DNA of 64,000 nt, taken from the NCBI GenBank assembly GCA_017536545.1, contig JAFXHF010000014.1, positions 1 through 64,000 of the forward strand. Direction: 5' to 3'. Made by a program: the position numbers and the translations under genes. Every line of letters starts with the position of its first letter. Position 1 is the stretch's first letter. The notes beneath the pieces were generated by a model. That model had not been told where the DNA came from. It saw nothing but the letters and a program-made list of their open reading frames with translations, and ran no database searches. This stretch comes from a bacterium (GTDB lineage Bacteria > Cyanobacteriota > Vampirovibrionia > Gastranaerophilales > Gastranaerophilaceae). Positions 53,500-61,390 of this stretch are shown one piece after another.

Positions 53500-54738
53500 G
53501 TGTTTGTAAAAATTAAGTATGATGTTGGTGTTATGTTAAAGAAATTGTTAGAAATAATTAGTAATCCGCTATTGTATTATGTAGATAAAGAGGGTAATTG
53601 TGTCTTTAGAAATTACTGTTTTGTTAAGGAAACTGGGAATTTATATAGAACTTCAATTCCTAAATCTAATGTGGGTAAAGCTTTAGAATTTCGTTTTGAT
53701 TTGGATAAAAAATTAAAATGGGTGTATTTTTTAACTCCTGTTGTTTTATATTTTATTTTTATCCAAATAAAATTTTCTCTTTTAGCTCTTTTGTTATTTG
53801 AAATCTTATGGATTGGAATTATTACTTTAGCAAGATTATTCTGTTCATATTTGTATAGAGAATATCTAATTACTCATTTTGGGAAATATGAAATTACTGA
53901 ATTTAGACCGCCGATAACTCAAGAAAAATATGATTCTTATGTATCACTTTTGAAATCAAAAGTTTTAGCTGTGATAATTGTTATTGCATTATTTTTTGTT
54001 CCGTCATTTATTATGACAGGTGTTTTAAAATTACAGTTAAAGTCAAAACGTAATTTGTTTAAACAGGCTGTTTCTACTGCTAATACATATTTTGCACTTT
54101 ATCCAAAAAATGAAACAATTTATGATTTGAGAGCGTATGCGAAATTTATGTCAAAAGACTATGAAGGTGCGTTAAAAGATTATAAATCTGTTTTAAATAT
54201 GTCAGGTAAAAAGTTTTCAAAAAAAGATTATGTAAGATTTGCAAATTTATTGTATCTACAGAAAAAAATGAGTACATCTCAAGAAGCAGTTGATGTTTTT
54301 AATGAATATGTAACCAAGAAAAAAATGTCTACACTTCAGGAATCTCAAATGCTTTGGGTTAAATCTATATTTAAAATAGAAAACAATATTCCTGAGACTA
54401 TTGTTCAAGAATATAATGATTTATTGGCATCTTTAGATGCTAAGGATGTACAAAACAGATTCTATATTTCTTCAGATATGGCTTATATGTATTATTTAAT
54501 GGAAGAATATGTAATAGCAATTTCAGCATACAATACATTGATTGCTTTTGCATCGCAAAACCAAGAAAAATATGCAAATGAATTAAAATCACTATACGCT
54601 GAGCGTGGTTGGGCAAAAAAACGTTCAGGTGATGAATATGGGGCGAATGCTGATTTTGTAGCATCAGGAATTGATTATTCTGAGTTAAATAGTTATGAAC
54701 CAAAGTTTGCAAATCAACAGCTAGTTAAAGGTTTTTAA
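53500..54738 (+). CDS. TPR protein with two membrane helices
   Basis: 412 residues if started at the GTG at 53500, immediately after the preceding stop; an ATG at 53533 is a possible alternative. Two membrane segments lie at about residues 75-120 (KWVYFLTPVVLYFIFIQIKFSLLALLLFEILWIGIITLARL) and 165-185 (VLAVIIVIALFFVPSFIMTGVL). The rest is helical with TPR-like repeats (KQAVSTANTYFALYPKNETIYDLRAYAKFMSKDYEGALKDYKSVL). Function unknown; TPR cytoplasmic domains usually bind proteins. It overlaps the convergent ndk gene by 4 bp. Confidence 0.75.
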   Translation: MFVKIKYDVGVMLKKLLEIISNPLLYYVDKEGNCVFRNYCFVKETGNLYRTSIPKSNVGKALEFRFDLDKKLKWVYFLTPVVLYFIFIQIKFSLLALLLFEILWIGIITLARLFCSYLYREYLITHFGKYEITEFRPPITQEKYDSYVSLLKSKVLAVIIVIALFFVPSFIMTGVLKLQLKSKRNLFKQAVSTANTYFALYPKNETIYDLRAYAKFMSKDYEGALKDYKSVLNMSGKKFSKKDYVRFANLLYLQKKMSTSQEAVDVFNEYVTKKKMSTLQESQMLWVKSIFKIENNIPETIVQEYNDLLASLDAKDVQNRFYISSDMAYMYYLMEEYVIAISAYNTLIAFASQNQEKYANELKSLYAERGWAKKRSGDEYGANADFVASGIDYSELNSYEPKFANQQLVKGF

Positions 54739-55163
54739 GCTTTGGTGTCTAAAAAGTTTGCAATTTCTTTTCTTGCTTTTTCAACATCATCTGAGCAGTG
54801 AATAAGATTCAATCTTTTTTCGTTTGGTGCGTATTCGCTACGAAGTTGTTTTTTTAGGGTGCTTGCTTTATCTATGGCATCGTCGCCGCCTAAAACAATT
54901 GCTCTTAATCTTCCAGACATCATAAAATCAACCCATTCTTGGAAGAAAGGTTTTTCTTTATATTGGATATAATTCCCTTCAATCATTTCTCTTGGAGCAA
55001 CTCCACTCCATTCATCAAGCACTTCTAGTCCTGTATCTTTAATTTTAGACAGGATTATACCCTCAAGATTACGTCTAACAGCATCTGGCTTAATTATTAC
55101 AAATGTTTTTTCGTAAGCCTGAAAGTTTGGATTATAGTGTTGATTTAATGGGGTTATGTACAT
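54735..55163 (-). CDS. ndk: Nucleoside diphosphate kinase, divergent with N-terminal extension
   Basis: Transfers phosphate among nucleotides through a phospho-His. 142 residues. The normal start would be EKTFVIIKPDAVRRN, but here 17 residues (MYITPLNQHYNPNFQAY) precede it. The nucleophile region is NLIHCSDDVEKARKEI, with His conserved and Gly-Ser replaced by Cys-Ser. The usual GETNPADSKPGTIRGDF loop is replaced by an unrelated shorter loop (KASTLKKQLRSEYAPNEKRL). The AAGG ribosome site precedes this ATG, so the extension is real. Confidence 0.85.
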   Translation of the reverse strand: MYITPLNQHYNPNFQAYEKTFVIIKPDAVRRNLEGIILSKIKDTGLEVLDEWSGVAPREMIEGNYIQYKEKPFFQEWVDFMMSGRLRAIVLGGDDAIDKASTLKKQLRSEYAPNEKRLNLIHCSDDVEKARKEIANFLDTKA

Positions 55164-55206
55164 AATTCACCTTCATATATTAGAAGTCTGAACATTATTA
55201 TTTTTG

Positions 55207-55821
55207 TTAGTTTAATTTTGTTTTTATGATTTCAAGGACATCTTTTTGAACTTCTTCAATAGATCTTGTAGAATCAATTACTTTAATTCTTTCTGGTTCT
55301 TGTTTTGCAAGTTCTAAATAACCATTTCTAACTCTGTTAAAGAATTCTTTTCCAGCACTTTCCATTCTGTCTTTTTCATTTCCAACTCTTTGCATAGAAG
55401 TCTCGATATCAACATCAAATACAAGTGTTAAGTCTGGTTTTTTATTGTTTGTTGCAAGGTTGTTTAAGGTGTTAATTTGATTGATATCTAATCCTCTGCC
55501 ATAACCTTGGTAAGCAACAGAACTATCTGTGTGTCTATCGCAAAGTACAATTTTCCCTTGTTCAATTGCGGGATTTACAATAATATCTATATTTTGTGCC
55601 CTATCTGCTAAGAACAAAAAAGATTCGCAACGATTTGAAACTTCTCCATCGTAATTTAATAAAATTTCTCTAACTTTTTCACCTAAGCCTTTACCTCCAG
55701 GTTCACGAGTTAGGACAACTTCGTAACCATTATTTTCTAAATGTTCTTTTAATAAATTTAATTGAGTTGTTTTGCCACAACCATCGGCACCTTCAAATGT
55801 TATAAACAAACCTTTTTTCAT
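55207..55821 (-). CDS. tmk: Thymidylate kinase
   Basis: Phosphorylates dTMP. 204 residues: P-loop TFEGADGCGKTTQLNLL, the DRHTDSSVAYQGYGRG substrate segment (the DRY/H motif) and LTLVFDVDIETSMQR. GAGGGA precedes the ATG. Upstream lies RNase P RNA with its terminator. Confidence 0.96.
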   Translation of the reverse strand: MKKGLFITFEGADGCGKTTQLNLLKEHLENNGYEVVLTREPGGKGLGEKVREILLNYDGEVSNRCESFLFLADRAQNIDIIVNPAIEQGKIVLCDRHTDSSVAYQGYGRGLDINQINTLNNLATNNKKPDLTLVFDVDIETSMQRVGNEKDRMESAGKEFFNRVRNGYLELAKQEPERIKVIDSTRSIEEVQKDVLEIIKTKLN

Positions 55822-55851
55822 AAATCCCTCTTTCTAAAATTATTATAACGC

Positions 55852-55882
55852 AAAAAGACGAACTGTAAAAGTCCGTCTTTTG
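55852..55882 (-). terminator. rnpB terminator
   Basis: On the minus strand AAAAGACGGAC and GTTCGTCTTTT pair (with G-U wobbles) and are followed by TTTTTG, just after the 3' end of RNase P RNA. Confidence 0.8.
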
Positions 55883-55888
55883 AATAAA

Positions 55889-56226
55889 TAAAGTAGCCCG
55901 TAAGCCGTGTTCTGTTTTAGATAATCATCTATCTGGTATTAGGATTGCTCCTAATCTCTAGCGATTTTTCCGAAGTGGGCGAACAACCTTTATAACCTTC
56001 GATTCAATCTTGCATCCGACCGGGGTTTACCTAGCTGGTACCTCTCGATACCACTGGTGAAGCTCTTAACTCACCGTTGCACCATCGCCTGTGGCATAAA
56101 GCCCATCGGCAGTCTTCATTTCTGTGGCACTATCCACCGATTCACATCGTCCGGAGTTTCTCCGGCGGCCTGTTCTGGGATGCACGGACTTTCCTCACCT
56201 TGCGGCGCGATTATCCGACTACTTTA
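55889..56226 (-). ncRNA. rnpB: RNase P RNA, bacterial class A
   Basis: Catalytic RNA that trims tRNA 5' ends, about 338 nt on the minus strand. Clear conserved blocks are GAGGAAAGTCCGTGCAT near the 5' end (P4 and J3/4) and ACAGAACACGGCTTACGG near the 3' end, and P1 pairs AAAGTAG at 56220-56226 with CTACTTT at 55889-55895. The size and the blocks fit class A. The protein gene rnpA is not here. It begins only 6 nt downstream of a pilin-like gene on the same strand, so its promoter may lie inside that gene. Confidence 0.93.
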
Positions 56227-56232
56227 TTAATA

Positions 56233-56937
56233 TTAATCTTCGTCGTTAGAGTTTTTATCACTTGTGATGTTGCGGTTAACTTTAACTGCGTTGACTGCCC
56301 ATTTGTCTTCAGCTCTAATGATAACTTGACCGTTACCTAAGATTTTAACTCTAAATCTATCATAACCGCTAGTTCTTCCGCTACAAGCTGAGTCATTACC
56401 TGTGCCAAGTTGAGTAGCATATGAATATCCATCACCAGCACAGTTTGGTGCATCTTTACCGTTTACATCGACAGTAATTTGAACGGAACCACCAGTACCT
56501 GTACCTGTGTTTGTAAATGCAAAATCAGTTATTGCCCAATCCATACCATCGGGAGTTGAAAATTTTGTTTTGTTGTTTTCTGTAGTTGCACCTTCAGTGT
56601 ATAAACCTAATTTGTCTTTAAATACATATAAGAATTTTGTTTGGCTGTTGTCACTAGTTACACTTTTCCAAGGACCACAACCTACATATCCGATACCATC
56701 ATCTAAGCCAACTCTAGGTCTATCAACAGAACTTGTTCTGTCTGGATAACAAGCTTCGTCGTTAAGCATTTCACTGATAGCTGTTTGAATTGTGTAGTAT
56801 GCACGTTTTGCCATAATGATATTTTGGTTTGGCATCAAGTTAAAAATAACTGGTAACAACACTGCACAAAGTATTGCGATTACACCTAAAGCAACCAATA
56901 ATTCAGTTAACGTAAAAGCTTTATTTAATCTTTTCAT
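56233..56937 (-). CDS. Type IV pilin-like protein
   Basis: 234 residues. The N-terminus MKRLNKAFTLTELLVALGVIAILCAVLLPVIFNLMP is a prepilin signal with class III cleavage, here after Ala rather than Gly (KA-FTLTEL), with the Glu5 conserved and a long helix. The mature C-terminal region contains two Cys-containing segments (CYPDRTSS and CAGDGYSYATQLGTGNDSACSGRT) typical of pseudopilins. No pilus assembly gene is adjacent. Its stop is 6 nt before rnpB. Confidence 0.88.
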   Translation of the reverse strand: MKRLNKAFTLTELLVALGVIAILCAVLLPVIFNLMPNQNIIMAKRAYYTIQTAISEMLNDEACYPDRTSSVDRPRVGLDDGIGYVGCGPWKSVTSDNSQTKFLYVFKDKLGLYTEGATTENNKTKFSTPDGMDWAITDFAFTNTGTGTGGSVQITVDVNGKDAPNCAGDGYSYATQLGTGNDSACSGRTSGYDRFRVKILGNGQVIIRAEDKWAVNAVKVNRNITSDKNSNDED

Positions 56938-56996
56938 CCTTTAATCCTCAATTCTATCTTAACTCATAATTATACATGTAATTATATCATATTGGG

Positions 56997-57025
56997 TTGT
57001 ATTTTTCAATACAATATGCTATAAT
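56997..57025 (+). promoter_or_regulatory. Promoter of the gene at 57219
   Basis: TTGTAT (56997-57002), 17 bp and TGC TATAAT (57017-57025), an extended -10. The same TATAATAGTAGTA phrase occurs before the HEAT gene at 18200. Confidence 0.7.
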
Positions 57026-57031
57026 AGTAGT

Positions 57032-57218
57032 ATTGTAGGCGTTTAAATAAGAGGTACTAAAACAAGCGGATTGTAAAATTTTGTTTACATAGTAGCAAAA
57101 TAATCCGTTCAGACGAGTTAATAACACATCACGCATTTTATAATGTGTAGGATATTATGAAACACGGAGGTTTAGGAGTCTTTGTAATTCTTGGATTTTC
57201 GTGGAAGGGTTAGAAACT
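57032..57218 (+). promoter_or_regulatory. 187-nt structured leader of the 57219 gene
   Basis: The leader contains a long stem (CGGATT with AATCCG outside, ATTTTG with CAAAAT inside), a second stem (ACACAT with ATGTGT at about 57124-57147), the phrase ACATAGTAG and the candidate leader peptide at 57157-57213. I recognise no riboswitch class. Confidence 0.5.
57157..57213 (+). CDS. Candidate leader peptide
   Basis: A short frame MKHGGLGVFVILGFSWKG (18 residues) with an AGGAT site 6 nt before its ATG ends at a TAG 5 nt before the next gene. The downstream ribosome site (GGAAGGG) lies inside its last codons, so ribosomes finishing the peptide would control access to the next start, as in attenuation or arrest peptides. 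Supported only by position and ribosome site. Confidence 0.35.
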   Translation: MKHGGLGVFVILGFSWKG

Positions 57219-57602
57219 ATGGTCGATAACAGATCTGCAGGTTTCTTTGGTATCGGTGGAGCTTTTAATTTTAAAAGCGGAGATATTTCAGGAACAGCTG
57301 CAAAATTATCAGATGATAAGATGGGCCAAGGCGGCGAATACTTCTCTCAACGTGGTGGAGAAGAAGAATCTATGCCAGCTCAACAAAATCAATATATGGA
57401 CCAAAGTGCGGTGCTTAGAGCAACGCTTAATTCCCTTGCAATGATGAATGTTGCTAACGTTCTTAATGCTAAAAAACGCAAAGCCGTTTTAGATGAAGAA
57501 GATAAAATTACTGAAGATTTGAAAGAAATCTTGAGAGTGAAAAAACTTCAAAATATGTATAATGCGTCAAAAGATGATGAAGATACCGTTGAAGAGTATT
57601 AA
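57219..57602 (+). CDS. Low-complexity protein of unknown function
   Basis: 127 residues from the ATG at 57219; GGAAGGG precedes it. The N-terminal half is Gly/Ser-rich (FFGIGGAFNFKSGDISGTAAK) and holds the FNFKSG phrase; the middle is Gln-rich and the C-terminus helical and acidic (ATLNSLAMMNVANVLNAKKRKAVLDEEDKITEDLKEIL). No membrane segment. The long 5' leader and a possible leader peptide suggest that expression is tightly set. Confidence 0.65.
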   Translation: MVDNRSAGFFGIGGAFNFKSGDISGTAAKLSDDKMGQGGEYFSQRGGEEESMPAQQNQYMDQSAVLRATLNSLAMMNVANVLNAKKRKAVLDEEDKITEDLKEILRVKKLQNMYNASKDDEDTVEEY

Positions 57603-57707
57603 TCTTTAACTTATTTATTTTTTGTAAATTCCATTTTTTGTACTATTGAACTTTAAAAAAAAGTGTAGTTTAATTGTCTTAAGTTAGGCATTCAGGAAGC
57701 GATTATT

Positions 57708-58661
57708 ATGTTAGAAATCACTAAAACACAAGACAATGGTACCCTACAAAAATTAAATCTTAATGAAGCTGTATCAGGTTCTTGGTTTAACCTGATAAAT
57801 CCTACTCGTGAAGAAGTTCAACAGGTTGCTCTTGTGTTGGGGCTTGATGAAAGTTTCTTAAACAACTCACTGGACGCCGACGAGTTATCTCGTATGGAAT
57901 TTGAAGATGGCAATCTTTTAATCATTACTAACGTGCCAGTGATGGATGAAGAAGGTAACTTTGATACTTTACCTTTGGGTTTGATTTTTACTCCTGAAAG
58001 TATTATTACAGTTTGTTCTCATGAAAATAAAATTATTAATTCATTCAATGAAGATACTGCTAAGTTCTTTGACACAAGACATAAAGCTCATTTTATGTTG
58101 AATATCTTGTTCAGAGCTGCAAAATTCTATTTGAGATATTTGAATATTATTAATAAACAGACTGAAAATATTGAAGATTCTTTGAGAAAAACAACTAATA
58201 ATAAGGCTTTATTCCAATTGATGGAAATTCAAAAATCTTTAGTTTACTTTACAACTGCCTTAAAAGATAACCAGTTAGTATTACAAAAACTTTTGAGAAT
58301 GGTTAACGCTCCATCTTTACAAAGAATTTTGAAATTTACAGAAGATGATATTGATATGCTAGAAGACGTTATCATTGAAAATAAACAGGCTGCTGAGATG
58401 GTTGAAATGCATAGAACCATTTTAGAAAGTATGATGGACTGTATGGCGTCAATTATCAATAATAACTTAAACTTAGTGATGAAATTCTTGGCAGCGATTA
58501 CAATTATCATGTCTATCCCAACGATGATTGGTAGTTTCTGGGGTATGAACGTGCCAATCCCGTTTGGTGCAAATCCATTAGGATTTTTATTTGTAATCAT
58601 AATTTCTGTTGTTGCAACTTGTATTGTTGCGGTATTCTTTAACAGAAAAGGTATGATGTAG
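57708..58661 (+). CDS. corA: CorA-type magnesium transporter
   Basis: Mg2+ channel, pentameric. 317 residues: a long cytoplasmic N-terminal domain (about 1-250) and two C-terminal membrane helices with the pore signature GMN in SFWGMNVPIPFG (about residue 275-287) and a short basic end. AGGAAGCG precedes the ATG. It is in line with the DMT gene, 3 nt apart, but no regulatory element such as an M-box is visible. Confidence 0.95.
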   Translation: MLEITKTQDNGTLQKLNLNEAVSGSWFNLINPTREEVQQVALVLGLDESFLNNSLDADELSRMEFEDGNLLIITNVPVMDEEGNFDTLPLGLIFTPESIITVCSHENKIINSFNEDTAKFFDTRHKAHFMLNILFRAAKFYLRYLNIINKQTENIEDSLRKTTNNKALFQLMEIQKSLVYFTTALKDNQLVLQKLLRMVNAPSLQRILKFTEDDIDMLEDVIIENKQAAEMVEMHRTILESMMDCMASIINNNLNLVMKFLAAITIIMSIPTMIGSFWGMNVPIPFGANPLGFLFVIIISVVATCIVAVFFNRKGMM

Positions 58662-58664
58662 TCT

Positions 58665-59522
58665 ATGTTGACGACAATTTGTGCTTTAGTTTTTAGGATT
58701 TTTTCAAATCCTATTGCTAATATGTTGCAAAAAGCTTTATCAGAAAGGCATTCAGCAGTTTTAATAAATCTATATTCATATGGACTGTTAAGTCTGATTT
58801 GTGTTGGTACTCTTTGTATGGCTGATTATAATTTTGTTTCATATAGTTTCAGTTTTTGGAATTATGTTTTGTTGGCTGGTTTTTTATGTACTTTAGGGAC
58901 TGTTTGTTTAATAAAAGCACTTCAATATGGTGAGCTATCTGTATTAGGGCCTATTAATTCTTATAAATGCCTTGTGGGGCTTTTGTTTGGGTTTATGATA
59001 CTGGGAGAAATTCCAAGTATAAAGTCTATTTTAGGGGTGTTGTTAATCATTTGTGGAAGTTGGTTTATTTTTGATACCGTAAAGGGTGGGTTTAAACTCT
59101 CTCTATTCAAGCGAAAAGACATTGTTCTAAGATTTTGTGCATTATTTCTTACTGGGGCAGAAGCGGCAGTTTTAAAAAAGATAATTTTAATTTCTTCGCC
59201 AGAGGAATGCTTTATTTTATGGTGCTTTTCAGGTTTTATATTTTCTTTGATACTTGTTTTGTTATTGAAAAAGAAATTCCAGCCTCTTTTTAAAAAAGAT
59301 GTATTCGCAATTTTTATAATTGCTGTTTGTTTAGGGTTGATGCAATTTTCGACAAATATTGTGTTTGAGAAGTTAGATGTAGGGTTGTCGTTGGCATTAT
59401 TCCAGTTGTCTAGTATTGTCGCAATTATTTTTGGTTATAAGGTATTTAAAGAAAGTAATGTAATTAAAAAACTAATTGGGGCAGTTATAATGATTGCGGG
59501 GAGTTGTTTAATTCTACTTTAG
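58665..59522 (+). CDS. EamA/DMT-superfamily transporter
   Basis: 285 residues, about ten membrane helices in two repeated halves, each ending in the short EamA phrase (LGPINSYKCLVGLLFGFMILGEIPS and LFQLSSIVAIIFGYKVFKESN). Substrate unknown; such proteins often export amino acids or metabolites. Follows corA by 3 nt. Its last 9 bp overlap the convergent gene. Confidence 0.85.
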   Translation: MLTTICALVFRIFSNPIANMLQKALSERHSAVLINLYSYGLLSLICVGTLCMADYNFVSYSFSFWNYVLLAGFLCTLGTVCLIKALQYGELSVLGPINSYKCLVGLLFGFMILGEIPSIKSILGVLLIICGSWFIFDTVKGGFKLSLFKRKDIVLRFCALFLTGAEAAVLKKIILISSPEECFILWCFSGFIFSLILVLLLKKKFQPLFKKDVFAIFIIAVCLGLMQFSTNIVFEKLDVGLSLALFQLSSIVAIIFGYKVFKESNVIKKLIGAVIMIAGSCLILL

Positions 59523-59903
59523 GTAATCTTCAAATTTTTTTATATGAACAGTGTAACCACAGCCTTCGTGGAGTTTTCCTGGGTAAGAAATTTTTTTAGC
59601 AGGATATTTTCTACACATTCTTGGTCTATGTTTATAATCAGAACATAGTCCTTCTGGGGTTACAAGTTTGCAGGCAAAGATTAGATTACCTTCATCATCA
59701 CGACCTTTAATATAAAATCTTTTATATGTTGGGAAAATCTTTTGCATAATTTCAAATTCTTTTTCAGTATAGGTATCAACGCTGTACATATAGTTGCAAC
59801 ATTTTCCACATTTTTTGCACTTACCTGTAATTTTGTAGGTTAATCTTTCAGGTACAAAGTAAGATAAAAATTCATAAATAATTGATTTTATTAGGTTCAA
59901 CAT
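59514..59903 (-). CDS. YkgJ-type cysteine cluster protein
   Basis: 129 residues. The family signature CKKCGKCC (residues 31-38, CxxCxxCC) is followed by more cysteines (FACKLVTPEGLCSDYKHRPRMCRKYP and HEGCGY) that together bind zinc or an Fe-S cluster. N-terminus is hydrophobic but short. Family function is poorly known. Convergent with the EamA gene, divergent from mlaD. Confidence 0.85.
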   Translation of the reverse strand: MLNLIKSIIYEFLSYFVPERLTYKITGKCKKCGKCCNYMYSVDTYTEKEFEIMQKIFPTYKRFYIKGRDDEGNLIFACKLVTPEGLCSDYKHRPRMCRKYPAKKISYPGKLHEGCGYTVHIKKFEDYLK

Positions 59904-59984
59904 AGTTTCTAATTTATTATAAAAATGTGTTAAATTAAATATTAATAATTATATTATAGAAGAATTTAGTGTATAATAAAAGCT

Positions 59985-60629
59985 ATGAAGTTATTTAAGA
60001 ATGTCAGAGTATATGCTTGGATTGAATTTGTAATATGGTTAGTTATTGTAGCCATTGTTGTTGTGGGTGTTAGATACAACAATTACAAGCACCAAAAACA
60101 ATATAAAACGTATCAAATTTTTATGGATGATGTTGATGGTTTGATTGTTGGTTCTCCAGTGAAGTTTTTAGGCGTTCAAATTGGTCATGTTAAAAAAATC
60201 CAAATTGCATCTTCTGATGTGTATATAAAATTTATTGTAGAACAAGAGGGATTAGTTTTGCCGACTGGTTCTATTGCGACAGTTGAGGCTTTTGGTTTGG
60301 GCGGTTCAAAAGCGTTAGAGATTTATCCACCTGATAAAAATCATCCTACTGATCAAATTATTAGAATTAAAGCTCCTACAAGATTGAGTAAAGTAATGTC
60401 ATTGTTTGATAGTATTTTCAAAGAGCTAGATTCAATTATTACAACATTGGATTATGCCTCAAGTCAATTTGAGTTTACATCAAGTGGATCTGTTCCAAAG
60501 AATGTGGTTATGCCTGTCGAAACTGAAAAAATGTTAGACCAAGTTAATAAATCATTAGATTCTGTGATAAAAATGGAAAAAGAATTTACTGCACCATTTA
60601 AAGGTGGAGCGAATAAAAAAAGTGAATAG
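59985..60629 (+). CDS. MlaD/MCE-domain lipid-transport protein
   Basis: 214 residues: one N-terminal membrane helix (WIEFVIWLVIVAIVVVGVRY, about 11-30) and an MCE domain (about 38-118; YQIFMDDVDGLIVGSPVKFLGVQIGHVKKIQI...GSIATVEAFGLGGSKALEIYPP). Such proteins carry phospholipids between membranes in diderms, working with MlaE and MlaF, neither of which is adjacent. The promoter -10 (TATAAT 59972-59977) ends 7 nt before the ATG with no ribosome site. Its end is 8 nt before upp. Confidence 0.85.
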   Translation: MKLFKNVRVYAWIEFVIWLVIVAIVVVGVRYNNYKHQKQYKTYQIFMDDVDGLIVGSPVKFLGVQIGHVKKIQIASSDVYIKFIVEQEGLVLPTGSIATVEAFGLGGSKALEIYPPDKNHPTDQIIRIKAPTRLSKVMSLFDSIFKELDSIITTLDYASSQFEFTSSGSVPKNVVMPVETEKMLDQVNKSLDSVIKMEKEFTAPFKGGANKKSE

Positions 60630-60637
60630 GAGTTAAT

Positions 60638-61288
60638 ATGAATTTGGAGAAAGTTAGAGTTATTGATAATCCTGTAGTTGCATTAAACTTATGCACAATG
60701 CGTGATAAAGATACTGATAGTCAGGGTGTAAGGATTGCTACTCGTAAAATTACAAGATGTCTTTTGTATGAGGCAGCAAAGAATTTACCACTTGTGGAAC
60801 AAGATGTTACAACTCCTTTGACTACATTTAAGGCAAAAACCGTTGATCCAAATATTGAATTGATTATTTCTCCAATTTTAAGAGCGGGTTTAATTTTTAC
60901 TGATGAAGCAATTGATATTCTTCCACAAGCTACTATTCGCCATATTGGTATGTATCGTGATGAAGAAACTTTGAAACCTGTTTGGTACTACAACAAAGTT
61001 CCTATGGATGCTACAAATCCTGAAAAATTTTATATTTATATAACTGACCCAATGTTAGCTACTGGTAATTCACTACTTGCGGCAATTGATTTGTATGCAA
61101 GTAAAGGTATTCCTGTTGAAAATATCAAATGTATTTGTATTATTGCAGCACCTGAGGGAATTAAAAATATTCAAAAACATTATCCTGATATTGAAATTAT
61201 CACCGCCGCAATTGATGATCACTTGAACGAAAAGGGTTATATTGTTCCTGGTATGGGTGATGCAGGTGATAGAATTTTTAATACTTAG
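60638..61288 (+). CDS. upp: Uracil phosphoribosyltransferase
   Basis: Salvages uracil to UMP with PRPP. 216 residues; the PRPP-binding motif is ITDPMLATGNSLLAAIDLYASKG, the uracil flexible loop region GYIVPGMGDAGDRIF closes the C-terminus, and PLTTFKAKTVD and ISPILRAGLIFTDEAIDILPQATIRHIGMYRDEET complete the family pattern. AGGAGTTA precedes the ATG. Confidence 0.96.
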   Translation: MNLEKVRVIDNPVVALNLCTMRDKDTDSQGVRIATRKITRCLLYEAAKNLPLVEQDVTTPLTTFKAKTVDPNIELIISPILRAGLIFTDEAIDILPQATIRHIGMYRDEETLKPVWYYNKVPMDATNPEKFYIYITDPMLATGNSLLAAIDLYASKGIPVENIKCICIIAAPEGIKNIQKHYPDIEIITAAIDDHLNEKGYIVPGMGDAGDRIFNT

Positions 61289-61390
61289 TTTGTAACAACT
61301 TTGTAACTTAATTCAAAAAATGTTAAAGTTCTTCTATAAGTATGTCGTTTAGTTTTTTGTGTATTAAAATTTTATAGGAGAAGTGTACCT

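Noticed and set aside
55889-56226. Plus-strand open frame at 56077-56340
   Set aside because: It overlaps the RNase P RNA and the pilin gene on the other strand; the RNA assignment explains the conserved sequence.
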